Assembly (NCBI RefSeq): GCF_016889705.1
Contig: NZ_CP069526.1
Coordinates: forward strand, 4,340,001 to 4,404,000
DNA: 64,000 nucleotides
From: Amycolatopsis sp. FDAARGOS 1241
GTDB lineage: Bacteria; Actinomycetota; Actinomycetes; Mycobacteriales; Pseudonocardiaceae
Direction: 5' to 3'
The notes under the pieces are model-generated. The model saw only the letters and a list, made by a program, of their open reading frames with translations. It ran no database searches and was not told where the DNA came from. This document shows positions 45,904 through 54,983 of the stretch, piece after piece. Numbering within the stretch: the stretch's first letter is position 1; every line of letters starts with the position of its first letter. The translations under genes and the position numbers were made by a program.

Positions 45904-47340
45904 GTGATGTGTTCGAATTCGGCTGAACCGAAGCGAATCGGGCGACCGGCTCACGGGGCCGACGGCGGTGCCACCGGCGGGCGTAGCGGCCCGGGCGGTT
46001 GCGGCGGCTCACCACCAGCAGGCTCGTACCCGAAGGCAGGACGATCGCTACGCCACCCACAAATCCCCTGGCGTGAACCTCTTCCCTTCCGCCGGATCGC
46101 ACCCGCACGAAGGGTTCACCGCGGCACCGCCCAGTTCCGCCGGCACCGACCGGGTCTATCGCCGACCGCCGGTGATGTCCACGGTGCTCGAATTCGGCCG
46201 GCTGAACCGAAGGAAATCGGACGACCGGTTCACGGGGTCGGTGGCGGTGGCGCCGGCGGGCCTGTCAGCCCGGGTGGTTGCGGCGGCTCAGCCACCGGAT
46301 GGCTCGGCGGTGCCCGAGAGCAGGACGATCGCTGAGCCACCGCCGGCCCCCTGGCATGAACCTCTTCAGATCCGCCAAATCGCACCGTGCGCGAACGGTT
46401 CACCGCGCCAACGCGAAGTCCGACAGCGCGGTCCGGGTCGTCAGCCGGCTGACGGCAATGTCCACAGTGTTCGAATTCGGCTCAACCAAGGGAATCGGAC
46501 GAGCGGCTCACGGGTCAGTGGCGGTGGCACCGGGGGCCTGACGGCCGGGCGGTTGCGGCGGCTCAGCCACCGGATGGCTCGGCGGTGCCCGAAAGCAGGA
46601 CAGCCGCTGAGCCACCCACTAATCCCCTGGCATGGATCTCTTCAGATCCGCGAGAAGGCACCGCGCACCACGGGTTTACGGCGGCACCGCCCAACTCCGC
46701 CGACACCGGTCGGGTGACGGCAATATTGCCCACGGTGTTCGAATTCGGCCCCATCGAAGCGAATCGGGCGGCCAGCTCATCGGGTCGGCGGCGATCACAC
46801 CGGCGGGTCCAGCAGCCCGGATGGTTACACGGCTCAGCCACCGGAAGGCTCGGCGGTACCCAAAAGCCAGGACGATCGCCTAGCCACCACACAAATCCCC
46901 TGGCATGGACCTCTTCAGATCCGCGAGAAGGCACCGCGCACCACGGGTTTACGGCGGCACCGCCCAACTCCGCCGACACTGGTCGGGTGACGGCAATATT
47001 GCCCACGGTGTTCGAATTCGGCCCCATCGAAGCGAATCGGGCGGCCAGCTCATCGGGTCGGCGACGATCACACCGGCGGGTCCAACAGCCCGGATGGTTA
47101 CGCCGGCTCAGCCACCGGAGGGCTCGGCGGTGCCCCGAAAGCAGGATGATCGCTGAACCACCCACAAATCCCCTGGCGTGAATCTGTTCGCTTCCGCCGG
47201 ATCGCACCCCGCACGCAGGGTTCACGGCGGCACCGCCCAAGTCTGCCGGCACCGACCGGGTCAACGGCCGGCTGCCGATGATGCCCACCGTGTTTGAATT
47301 CGGCTCAACGACGCGCAAACGGACGACCGGTTCACGGGGT
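45904..47340. repeat. Six-unit tandem repeat array, about 275 bp per unit
   Basis: The anchor (T)TCGAATTCGG (TTTGAATTCGG in the sixth unit) recurs with its AATTC at 45916, 46191, 46474, 46742, 47015 and 47297, giving periods of 275, 283, 268, 273 and 282 bp. Each unit holds, in + order, the anchor, a copy of the 3' end of a proline-rich gene (minus strand, stop at 45951, 46230, 46508, 46777, 47050 and 47332), and a conserved block beginning CCCCTGGC. Units 4 and 5 are nearly identical and carry the palindrome GGCAATATTGCC. The sixth copy runs into the intact gene at 47332-47634. Units 1 and 2 keep proline-rich tails; the others have indels. Confidence 0.85.
46230..46403 (-). CDS. Possible 57-aa proline-tailed small protein inside repeat unit 2
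   Basis: From a GTG at 46403 the frame reads through FGGSEEVHARGPAVAQ and PPSHPVAEPPQPPGLTGPP to a PPPPTP end at 46230. The N-terminal GGSEEVHARG block is also conserved in the other units, but indels there move the proline tail out of frame. No strong ribosome site precedes the GTG. It may be a translated small protein or a decayed copy. Confidence 0.3.
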   Translation of the reverse strand: MNRSRTVRFGGSEEVHARGPAVAQRSSCSRAPPSHPVAEPPQPPGLTGPPAPPPPTP

Positions 47341-47634
47341 CGGTGGCGGCGGCACCGGCGGAGTCGGTGGGCCGGGCGGGTCCGGCGGCTCGGGCACCGG
47401 CGGCACCGGACCGGGTGGGCCCGGCGGGTCGGGCACCGGCGGGTTCGGCGGCCCGGGCGGGCCCGGCGGCTCAGGCACTGGTGGCACCGGCGGGGTCGGC
47501 GGCACCGGCCCCGGTGGTCCCGGTGGCTCGGGCACCGGCGGTATCGGCGGGTCCGGCGGCCCGGGCGGGGACGGTGCCGGATCGGGGGTCGGGCGCGGGC
47601 CCGGGTCGGGGCCCGGCGGGACGGGGTGCACCAC
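47332..47634 (-). CDS. Proline-rich protein, 100 aa
   Basis: Almost the whole protein consists of Pro with Gly, Val, Glu and Asp in collagen- or SH3-ligand-like repeats (PVPEPPGPPGPVPPTPPVPP), ending PPPPTP. The GTG at 47634 is preceded by AAAGGAG at ideal distance. It has no signal peptide or membrane segment. It lies 27 bp downstream of the quinone reductase stop and may be cotranscribed with it. The tandem repeats begin at its 3' end. The opposite strand is also open and Gly-rich, but lacks a comparable ribosome site. Confidence 0.6.
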   Translation of the reverse strand: MVHPVPPGPDPGPRPTPDPAPSPPGPPDPPIPPVPEPPGPPGPVPPTPPVPPVPEPPGPPGPPNPPVPDPPGPPGPVPPVPEPPDPPGPPTPPVPPPPTP

Positions 47635-47661
47635 GGTGGAACTCCTTTCGCGGGAACGCGG

Positions 47662-48612
47662 TCAGCCGACCGCGAGGACCGTTTTTCCGCGGCCGTGCCC
47701 GGAATCGAGGCGTTCGTGGGCTTCCCGCACGCGCTCGAGCGGCAGCACGTCGCTCACGACGGGGCGGGCCTGGCCGCGTTCGAAGACCGGGGTCAGCTCC
47801 CGCAGCCGGGCGCGTTCGCGGGTGAGCATGATGCCGTGCAGGACCTGGTTGCGCTGGTAGAGATCCGGCAGTTCGCCGGCTGGCGGCAGCACCGTCGCGA
47901 GCCGGCCGAAGTCGCGGGCCGCGCGGCACGAGGTGGCGAGGTTCTCGCCGCCGACGAGGTCCAGCACGGCGTCTGCGCCGCGGCCGCCGGTCTCGGCGCG
48001 GGTTACTTCGGCGGCGTCGGCGCTCCGGTAGTCCACGGCGACCGCGCCTAGCTCCCGCAGAAGGTCCTGGTTTCCCGGCCCCGCCGTCGCGAGCACCCGC
48101 GCGCCGGCGGCCACCGCGAACTGCACGGCGAAGCTCCCCACGCCCCCGGCGCCGCCTTGCACCAGCACCGTCTCGCCCGGCCGCACGGCCAGCCGCCGCA
48201 CGATCGCCTCCCACGCCGTACCCCCGGCGAGCGGGATCGCCGCCGCTTCCACGAAACTCAGGCCCTGCGGCTTGGGCGCGACGATCGCGGCCGCGGCCAC
48301 GCAGAACTCGGCGTATCCGCCCCACCGCGCGGTCAGCTCCGGCGTGCAGAAGACCTCGTCCCCCACCGCCAGGTCGGTCACCCCGGCGCCGACGGCGTCG
48401 ACGATCCCCGCCACGTCGCCGCCCAGCACGGCCGGCAGCTCGAGCTCCGGCATCGCCACGCCCTGGCGGATCTTCGCTTCGACCGGGTTCGTGGCAGCCG
48501 CCGCCACGTGGATCCGCACCTCCCCCGGCCCAGGCTCGGGCAGCTCCACCTCGGCGGGGGTCAGCACCTCGGGACCACCGAACTCCCTGATCTGAACTGC
48601 GCGCATCGTCAT
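47662..48612 (-). CDS. NADPH:quinone oxidoreductase-like zinc-free MDR protein
   Basis: The 316-residue medium-chain reductase begins MRAVQIREFGGPEVL (M at 48606; an in-frame ATG at 48612 is also possible). It has AATNPVEAKIRQG, the Rossmann motif VLVQGGAGGVGSFAVQFAVA and ADAVLDLVGGENL. Zinc-binding cysteines are missing, as expected for the quinone reductase branch. It reduces quinones or enones with NADPH. The proline-rich gene follows on the same strand. Confidence 0.88.
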   Translation of the reverse strand: MTMRAVQIREFGGPEVLTPAEVELPEPGPGEVRIHVAAAATNPVEAKIRQGVAMPELELPAVLGGDVAGIVDAVGAGVTDLAVGDEVFCTPELTARWGGYAEFCVAAAAIVAPKPQGLSFVEAAAIPLAGGTAWEAIVRRLAVRPGETVLVQGGAGGVGSFAVQFAVAAGARVLATAGPGNQDLLRELGAVAVDYRSADAAEVTRAETGGRGADAVLDLVGGENLATSCRAARDFGRLATVLPPAGELPDLYQRNQVLHGIMLTRERARLRELTPVFERGQARPVVSDVLPLERVREAHERLDSGHGRGKTVLAVG

Positions 48613-48735
48613 GCCGTCCGCGTACCCGTCGATCAGCGGTCGAAACGGCCGCGATGGTCCGACCGGGTGAACGTCCGGGTAACGCGCCCGCCGCACGGGT
48701 AGGTGTGTAGACAGCATCCTCTGCCCCACAACGAA

Positions 48736-49137
48736 ATGAGCCCGCGCATGACCGCCCGGCGGCGAACGGCCGGCCCGCTGCCCGGAGCCGACGAGGCCGT
48801 GCTCGTCAAAGAACGCGTCCGCACCGTGCAGGTGAGAGGTCCCCTCGACACCGCGGGCGCCGCGGACTTCGGCCAGCAGCTGCAGACCGCCGCGCTCGAC
48901 GGCAGATCCGACGTGGTCGTCGACGTCACCGCGGCCAGCGACATCTCCGTCGCCGGGGTCCGGGTCCTGCTGCGGTTCGCCGAGGCCCTCGCCGCCGAGC
49001 GGCGGCGCGTCCGGGTCGTGACCGGCGAACGGCTCGTCGCGCGCCTCATCTGGGCCGCCCACGCGGGCGACCTGCTCGACCTGCACCTCACGATCCGCTC
49101 CGCCCGTGCGGCCGCCGAGCGCGGACACCACACGTGA
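48736..49137 (+). CDS. STAS-domain anti-sigma-factor antagonist-like protein
   Basis: The 133-residue protein has a STAS fold: RTVQVRGPLDTAGAADFGQQ, then VVVDVTAASDISVAGVRVLL. The position of the usual phosphorylated serine is occupied by the S of DISVAG. The start may be ATG 48736 or 48748. It is divergent from the quinone reductase and precedes a MarR gene by 39 bp. A partner kinase or phosphatase is not adjacent, but PP2C genes lie elsewhere in the window. Confidence 0.8.
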   Translation: MSPRMTARRRTAGPLPGADEAVLVKERVRTVQVRGPLDTAGAADFGQQLQTAALDGRSDVVVDVTAASDISVAGVRVLLRFAEALAAERRRVRVVTGERLVARLIWAAHAGDLLDLHLTIRSARAAAERGHHT

Positions 49138-49176
49138 GGGCCACCGCCCCGGGTTCCCGTGCGGCACACTGGAGCC

Positions 49177-49668
49177 ATGGCCCGCCCCTCGACCGATGTA
49201 CCCGCGACCACCGCCGACGCGGTCACCGACGCCGTGCTCACCGCGTCGCGGCTGCTCGTCGCCGTGTCCGCGCGGTCCATCGCCGCGGCCGGTGACCTGA
49301 TCACGCTCCCCCAGTTCCGGGTGCTCGTGATCCTGCACTCGCGCGGCACGCTGAACCAAGCGGCGCTGGCCGGACTCGTCGGCGTCACCCCGTCGACGAC
49401 GAGCCGCATGGTCGACCGCCTCGTCGCCGTCGGCATGGTGGCGCGCCAGGACAGCCCATCGTCTCGGCGCGAGATCGTCGTCGAGCTCACCGGCGAGGGC
49501 GAGCGCGTCGTGCGCCTCGTCACCGGCCGCCGACGCCGTGAGATCGCACGGATCGTCGCGAAGATGCCCGAAGGCGCGCGGCACGGCCTCGTCGAAGCGC
49601 TGACGGCCTTCGCCGAGGCGGGCGGCGAACCACCCGCCAGGACTTCGATCGACGCCGCCTGGTTCTGA
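49177..49668 (+). CDS. MarR-family regulator
   Basis: The 163-residue protein has a winged-helix core (LPQFRVLVILHSRGTLNQAA, then LAGLVGVTPSTTSRMVDRLV, RQDSPSSRREIVVELTGEGE). It likely binds DNA as a dimer and responds to small aromatic or oxidative signals. It is convergent with the chloride-channel gene, 8 bp apart. Its target is not evident. Confidence 0.88.
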   Translation: MARPSTDVPATTADAVTDAVLTASRLLVAVSARSIAAAGDLITLPQFRVLVILHSRGTLNQAALAGLVGVTPSTTSRMVDRLVAVGMVARQDSPSSRREIVVELTGEGERVVRLVTGRRRREIARIVAKMPEGARHGLVEALTAFAEAGGEPPARTSIDAAWF

Positions 49669-49676
49669 CCGCGGTC

Positions 49677-51447
49677 CTATTCGGACAGACCGGTGCGAAC
49701 GGCCTGGTGGGTGAGCCAGCCCGTCAGCTCGCGTCCCGCGCCGAGCACGGGCAGGCCGGTGCCGGGTGCGTCGGCGAGTTGCTTGCACTGCGTCCGCCAG
49801 GCTGGTCTCGCACGTCACCTCCGGTGGCAGCTCGACCAGGTCGCCGACATTCCCTCGGACCGCGCGCCACCGCGTCGGCGACGGCGCGCGCGGTCACACA
49901 ACCCTGGTACTCACTGCCCGCCGTCACCGGCAGCACGCCGTGCCCGGACACCGCCAGTGCGTGCGCCGCCGCCGCGAGCGGCACCGCGGTGTCGAGCGGC
50001 TGCGACAACGGCTCGACGACGGCGGCGACGGGCTTCCCGCCCAGCCGCCGCGCCGCGGGTGAGCAGTCCAGGTCCACCCCGCGGCGGCGCAGTTTCGGGG
50101 TATCGATCGTGTCCCGGCTCAGCGCGCGGCTGATCGCGGTCGCGATCACGATCACGATCAGCATCGGCAGGATCACCGAGTACTGGCCGGTGAGTTCGAA
50201 CGCACGATCACCGCCGTGATCGGCGCCCGGGCCGCCCCCGCGAACGCTGCACCCATCCCGATCAGTCCGTAGACCCCCGGCGAGGCAGTCACCGAGGGCG
50301 GGCTCCTGTGCACCACGATGCCGAACGCCGTCCCCGCCATCGCACCGATGAACAACAACGGCGCGAACACGCCGCCCGACCCGCCGATGCCGATCGTGAG
50401 GCTCGTGGCCAGCACCTTACCGACGAGCAGCACCAGCAGGAACGCCAGCGCGTAGCGGCCTTCGACGGCGTTCTGCAGCACCGGATAACCGACGCCGTAC
50501 ATCTGCGGCAGCACCAGCAGCAGTCCGCCGAGCACCACGCCACCGGCAGCCGGCCGGAGCCACTCGGGCCCGCGCCACAGCCGGTCGCACACGTCCTCGA
50601 CCAGGTAGAGCACGCGCGTGAACGCCACCCCGCACGTCCCGGCCACCAGGCCCAGCACCCCGAAGAGCAGGTACTCGACCGTGTTGGCCAGGCCGAACGG
50701 CGGCAGGTCGAGGAACGGGGTGTTCCCGAACACGGCCCGGCCCACCACGCTCGCCGTGACACTCGCCAGCACGACCGCACCGAACGATTCGGCCGCGAAG
50801 TCCCGCAGGATCACCTCCATCGCGAAGAACGGTCCGGCGAGCGGCGCGTTGAAGGTGGCCGCGATCCCGCCGGCCGCACCGCACGCGACCAGCACACGCA
50901 ACCTGGGCTCGGGCAGCCGCGCGACGCGCCCGAGCGTCGACCCGAGTGCCGAACCGATCTGCACGATCGGCCCCTCCCGCCCGACGGACCCGCCGGACTC
51001 CATCGTCAGCGCCGAGGCCAGCGCCTTCACGGCGCTCACCGGCGCCGGGATCCGCCCGCCTCCGCTCGGCCACGGCGAACATCACCTCGGGGACACCGTG
51101 GCCGCGGGCTTCCGGCGCGAACTTCTGCACCAACGGCCCGTAGACAGCCCGGCGACGACGGGCGCCAGCAGGAACAACGGCCCGAGCGCCAGGAACCACG
51201 GGTGTGCGGCGCGGCCGGCCGCGGAGTAGTCGTCCCGCCCGGAGAACAGCCGGGTGAACGCGGTGATGAGCCACCGGAACACCACTGCGCCCAGGCCGGC
51301 TCCGGCCCCGATCAGCAGCGCGAGGGCAACGAGCCCGGAGGCGCGTTCGCGCAGCCAGCGCCCGAACGGAAGGCGGGCGCGCACACGGGGCGGGACAGTT
51401 CGTTGGCGGACGACACCATTGCAGTATGCAACACTTGCCCTGATCAT
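49677..51447 (-). pseudogene. ClC-family chloride channel with CBS domains, frameshifted
   Basis: Pieces in order are LVALALLIGAGAGLGAVVFR, the selectivity-filter region ESGGSVGREGPIVQIGSALG, VACGAAGGIAATFNAPLAGP, TIGIGGSGGVFAPLLFIGAM, then in another frame ILPMLIVIVIATAISRALSR and a CBS region (LAVSGHGVLPVTAGSEYQGC), and in a third frame LTGWLTHQAVRTGLSE ending at 49677. Frame changes lie near 51130, 50190 and 49850. All channel and CBS parts are otherwise present, which makes indel errors as likely as true decay. Confidence 0.75.
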
Positions 51448-51479
51448 CGATCAGATCTCGGCGCCCGCACGGGAACCGG

Positions 51480-51944
51480 TCACTTCCCGCTCAGCAGCTC
51501 CCAGGTCGCGGCGGTCGTCGCGCCATACGCGAGGTGCGGTACGAGGTCCGACAGCCACGCGTCGGCATCCCAGTCGCGCACGTCCGTCACACCCAGCAGG
51601 GCCATCGGCACGGCCGAACCCACGTTCGCCGCCACCGCGGCGCCGAGGACGAGCAGCAGAGCGGGCGCGCGGTCCAGCCGCGACCGGACGAGTCCGTACA
51701 CGAGCCCGACGCCCGTACCCGTGACCAATCCGAGCAGCGCGCCGAGTCCCGAGCGCCGGTGGCCTGCGACTTGTTCACCGCCGGGCAGGCCACGGCCGGT
51801 CAGCTCTTCCACGCGGGCGACCGTCTCTTCGGGCGTCGTGCTCGGCGGGCGGCCCCGCAGAGCCATGTCGGCGTAGGTGACGGCGTTCAACGCCGTGGCA
51901 CCGGCCGCGCCCGCGGCGAGACCGGCGAGGAGGTTCCTGTTCAT
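51480..51944 (-). CDS. Conserved membrane protein, 154 aa
   Basis: The protein has an Ala/Gly-rich first helix (LLAGLAAGAAGATALNAVTY), a soluble stretch with PPSTTPEETVARVEELTGRG, and three further hydrophobic segments ending HLAYGATTAATWELLSGK. It resembles uncharacterised actinobacterial proteins annotated as hypothetical membrane proteins. The ATG at 51944 is good. The frame is intact. Confidence 0.7.
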   Translation of the reverse strand: MNRNLLAGLAAGAAGATALNAVTYADMALRGRPPSTTPEETVARVEELTGRGLPGGEQVAGHRRSGLGALLGLVTGTGVGLVYGLVRSRLDRAPALLLVLGAAVAANVGSAVPMALLGVTDVRDWDADAWLSDLVPHLAYGATTAATWELLSGK

Positions 51945-51985
51945 GGCTCCGGGGTGCCCCGCCCCGGCCGTCCCACACCTCCCGG

Positions 51986-52314
51986 TCAGCCGGGGGTGAA
52001 ATTGTCGTCGACGCGGTCGGCGAGGCTGCCGAGCACCCGGTCGGCGAGATCACCCGGCCCGGAACACTTCAGCTGCACGGAAACCCGGCTCGAACCGGCA
52101 CCGGCACTCTCGATGGTGAAGTCCGCGCTCCCGGCCGGCCACGCGAAGCGCACGTGCGGCGGGTGCCCTCGCACGGCACATCGTCCGGTGGCACGCCGAT
52201 GACGTCGGTGAACCACCCGCGGGCGCGGTCCGTCGCGGTGTTCACCACGATCTCGGGCAGCGCACCCATCCCGCGGGCCGCTTCGAGCGTCGGCACCGCG
52301 TCAGCCGCGCTCAC
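51986..52314 (-). pseudogene. SRPBCC-like protein, short and frameshifted
   Basis: From a GTG at 52314 the frame reads GALPEIVVNTATDRARGWFT, then shifts, near the codons around 52165, to HVRFAWPAGSADFTIESAGA and VSVQLKCSGPGDLADRVLGS. The strand order resembles a small START/SRPBCC-fold protein of about 110 residues. The upstream 48-aa gene overlaps its start by 14 bp. One indel may account for the break. Confidence 0.55.
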
Positions 52315-52447
52315 GGCTGCCCTCGCGGTCGCTCGCTGCTTCGCGTTCGGCGAGTTCGCGTTGCTCGTCCGGTGTCAGCTCGGCGGCGCCGCTGAGTTCG
52401 CGGTCGAGAGTCGTGTCGGGGCGGGGGTCCGGTTCGGAACTGGTCAT
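52301..52447 (-). CDS. Small acidic protein, 48 aa
   Basis: MTSSEPDPRPDTTLDRELSG continues with AAELTPDEQRELAEREAASD and ends in charged residues. It is Glu/Asp/Arg-rich and probably disordered or helical. It overlaps the start of the SRPBCC-like gene and may be coupled with it. No family is recognised. Confidence 0.5.
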   Translation of the reverse strand: MTSSEPDPRPDTTLDRELSGAAELTPDEQRELAEREAASDREGSRERG

Positions 52448-52533
52448 GCCGGCGGCTACCCGCGGGGCCGGAGCCGAAACCCGTGCGTGAGCCGGCGGCG
52501 TCCGCGTACCCGCCGCGTTGACCAGGAGGTGAC

Positions 52534-52878
52534 CATGCCCGTGCTGACCCGCGCCCTCGGCGCCGCGACCGGGGCGTACAGGGCGACGACCATCGTTTTC
52601 CCCGCGTGCTGACGAAGCCGTGCGGCCTGCCCACGACCACCGGGGTGCGCACGCTCGTCGCGGCGATCGGCCCGCGCGACACCGCCATCGGGCTCGGGAT
52701 AGTGCTCGCCCCGGACGGCGCGCCGCTGCGTACCGCGTTGAGCGCGCGGATCGCGTCGGACACGGCGGACGCCCTCGTCTTCGGGTTCGGCCTGCCGGAC
52801 CGGTGTGCTCGCCCGACGGTCGTGGCCGCGGCACTGGGCTGGGCCGCGCTGTGCGCGGTGTCGGCCTTCACGCGCTGA
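52534..52878 (+). pseudogene. Small membrane protein, frameshifted
   Basis: A strong AGGAGGTGACC precedes MPVLTRALGAATGAYRATTI, which stops after 25 codons. A neighbouring frame then reads LLTKPCGLPTTTGVRTLVAA, DTAIGLGIVLAPDGAPLRTA and VVAAALGWAALCAVSAFTR. The two parts join into a plausible 115-residue membrane protein of unknown function, separated by one indel near 52600. Confidence 0.55.
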
Positions 52879-53725
52879 CCGACGCCCGCACGGCCTGCGG
52901 TGCCCGGTGGCTGAGCACCACAAGGCCCACCAGCAGCATCGCCAGCCCGGCGCACTCGCCGGCGAGCGCCGCCGGGCCGCGGTGCACCCGTTCCCCCAGC
53001 CAGAGCCAGCCGATGAGCACGCTGACGACCGGGTCGAGCGCGAGCATCAGGGCGAGCGCCGGTGAGAGCGCGACCTCGGCGCGAAAGCGTTCTGGCTCAG
53101 CAGGAATCCGCCGGCTCCGCACACGATCACGGCGTACAGCGGCCAGTCGGTCACCGCGGTGAGCGGTCCGTGGGCAAAATCGGCGGCGGCGAGCTTCCAG
53201 GCACGCGGTGACGCCGAAGAGCACCCCGGTGGCGGCGGCGAGGGCGAGTGCCCGCGGCTGACCGGGCTTGCGCGCCGCGACCACGAGGGACACCACCAGC
53301 ACACCCGCGAGCACCGCGGCGAGCGGTACGACTTCGCCGAGGGTCAGCCGGTCCGCACCCGGTGAGGGACGTGCCACGGCCAGGAACACCGCGATCCCGC
53401 CGGCGGTCAGCGCGCTGCCGCCGAGCACCACGCGGTCGGGCCGACGGCGAGCGAGCACCGCGAACACCAGCCCGAGCGCGAGCACCGGCTGCACGAGCAC
53501 GAGCGGCCCGGTGCTCAACGCCACCCACTGCAGCACCACGCCGGCCGCGCTCGCCCCGAGGGAGGCGAGCCACTGCCGTTGCGTGACCAGCGATCGCAGG
53601 ATGCCGAAGCGAACCGCGCCGAGCTGACCCGTTTCGCGCGCCGCGCGGTGCTGCAGGGCCCCGGTCGTACCGAAGGCCAGCGCGCCCAGCACCGCTGCAG
53701 GGACGGCGAGCCACCACGAATCCAC
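52868..53725 (-). pseudogene. EamA/DMT-type transporter, frameshifted centre
   Basis: The start (GTG 53725) reads DSWWLAVPAAVLGALAFGTT and the C-terminus LIGWLWLGERVHRGPAALAG and ECAGLAMLLVGLVVLSHRAP, both DMT-like with about ten helices in total. Between about 53200 and 53080 two compensating indels move the frame: the sensible centre (GPLTAVTDWPLYAVIVCGAG) lies in another frame. The outer frame stays open, so it would pass simple gene callers although the centre is scrambled. Confidence 0.65.
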
Positions 53726-53813
53726 TCGCCACCACCCGCCTTTCCCGCAGTCGGCCGTGACCCGAACAGGGCACCGGACGGTCAACCGCTTCGCCACCGG
53801 CTACCCCGTTCGC

Positions 53814-54983
53814 GTGGCGGAGGAACGATCACCGGGCAGTGGATTGCGGCTGAGCGCGCGCGGGTTGCACCGGGTGGCGGTCGTGGCCGCGGAGGTACTG
53901 CTGATCTTGCTCGCGCTGTGGGCCCTGTGCGAGGCGATCACGAACCTGAGCTTCGTGCTGATCCCCGTCGGATGGCGGTCCTGCTCGCGGCGTTCCTGCA
54001 GCCCGTGGCCGGGTTCTTCGCCCGCCACGGCGTCGCCCGCGGCCTCGCCACGGTGCTCGCGATGATGCTCGGCACGGCTGTCGTCGCGGGGCTGCTGACG
54101 TTCGTGGTCTTCGCCGTGCAGCGCGAACTCCCGCGGCTGGGCGACGAAGTCGGCACCGGCGTCGCCCGCCTGCGCGACTGGCTGCGTGCGAGCCCGTGGC
54201 ACGTGGGCGACCAGCAACTGGAGCTCCTGCTGCGCCGCGGTGAACAGTGGCTCGACCAGCACCAGCAGGCGCTGCTTTCGGGCACGCTCGGCGTGTTCGG
54301 CACCCTCACCGAAGCGATCGCGGGCGGCCTGCTCGCGATCGTCACGCTCGCCCTGGTCCTCTCCGGCGGACCGCGGATGTGGTCCACCGGGCTGCGCCTG
54401 GTGCGGCCCGCCATCGCCGGATTCGTCGACGAAGCCGGCACGCGGCGTTCCGCAGCATCGTCCACTACGTCCGCACCACCACGCTCATCGCGCTGCTCGA
54501 CGCCCCGGGTATCGGCCCCGGCCTCGTCGTGCTCGACGTCCCGCTCGCGCTGCCGCTCGCCGTGCTGGTTTTCCTCGGCGCTTTCGTGAGCGGCACGCTC
54601 GCCGTGCTCGCTTGTTGCTGGGCAACGGGTTTGTCACCGCGCTGATCCTGCTGGTGGTCGTGGTCGGTGTGCAGCAGCTCGAAGCGCACGTGCGGCGGCC
54701 GGTGCTGACGGGCAGTCTTGCGCACCTGCATCCCCTCGTCGTGCTGCTGGCGATCGCGGCCGGCGGCACGGAAGCGGGCGTGCCGGGTGCGATCTTCGCC
54801 GCGCCCGCCGTCGCCGCCGCAGCTGCGGCGCTGCGTGTGCTCGCGGACCGCCGCTTCCGCGCGGCGGATGAAGCCGGCCCATCGCAAGAGGAAGCCTCGT
54901 CCCCGACCGCCCTCGCCAGGCACCTGGAGCAGCGCAGTGAAGACCGAGACCGCCACCCAGCGCGGCACGACCCCCCGCGCTGA
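53814..54983 (+). pseudogene. AI-2E-family transporter, frameshifted
   Basis: Pieces in order are VAVVAAEVLLILLALWALCE, LLAAFLQPVAGFFARHGVAR and VFAVQRELPRLGDEV, TLTEAIAGGLLAIVTLALVL, then RSIVHYVRTTTLIALLDAPG, and VTALILLVVVVGVQQLEAHV with RPVLTGSLAHLHPLVVLLAI. At least three frame changes lie near 53975, 54445 and 54610. An intact protein would have about eight helices and 390 residues. It exports a signal or solute. Confidence 0.7.

Noticed and set aside
45904..47340. CRISPR array or integron cassette array
   Set aside because: Units are about 275 bp with no short constant repeats and variable spacers, no cas genes and no integrase or attC-like sites.
47294..47860. A Gly-rich + frame that could be read as a PE_PGRS-like protein
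   Set aside because: It is the complement of the proline-rich gene, which has the better ribosome site (AAAGGAG) on the minus strand. The + frame runs on into the quinone reductase antisense.
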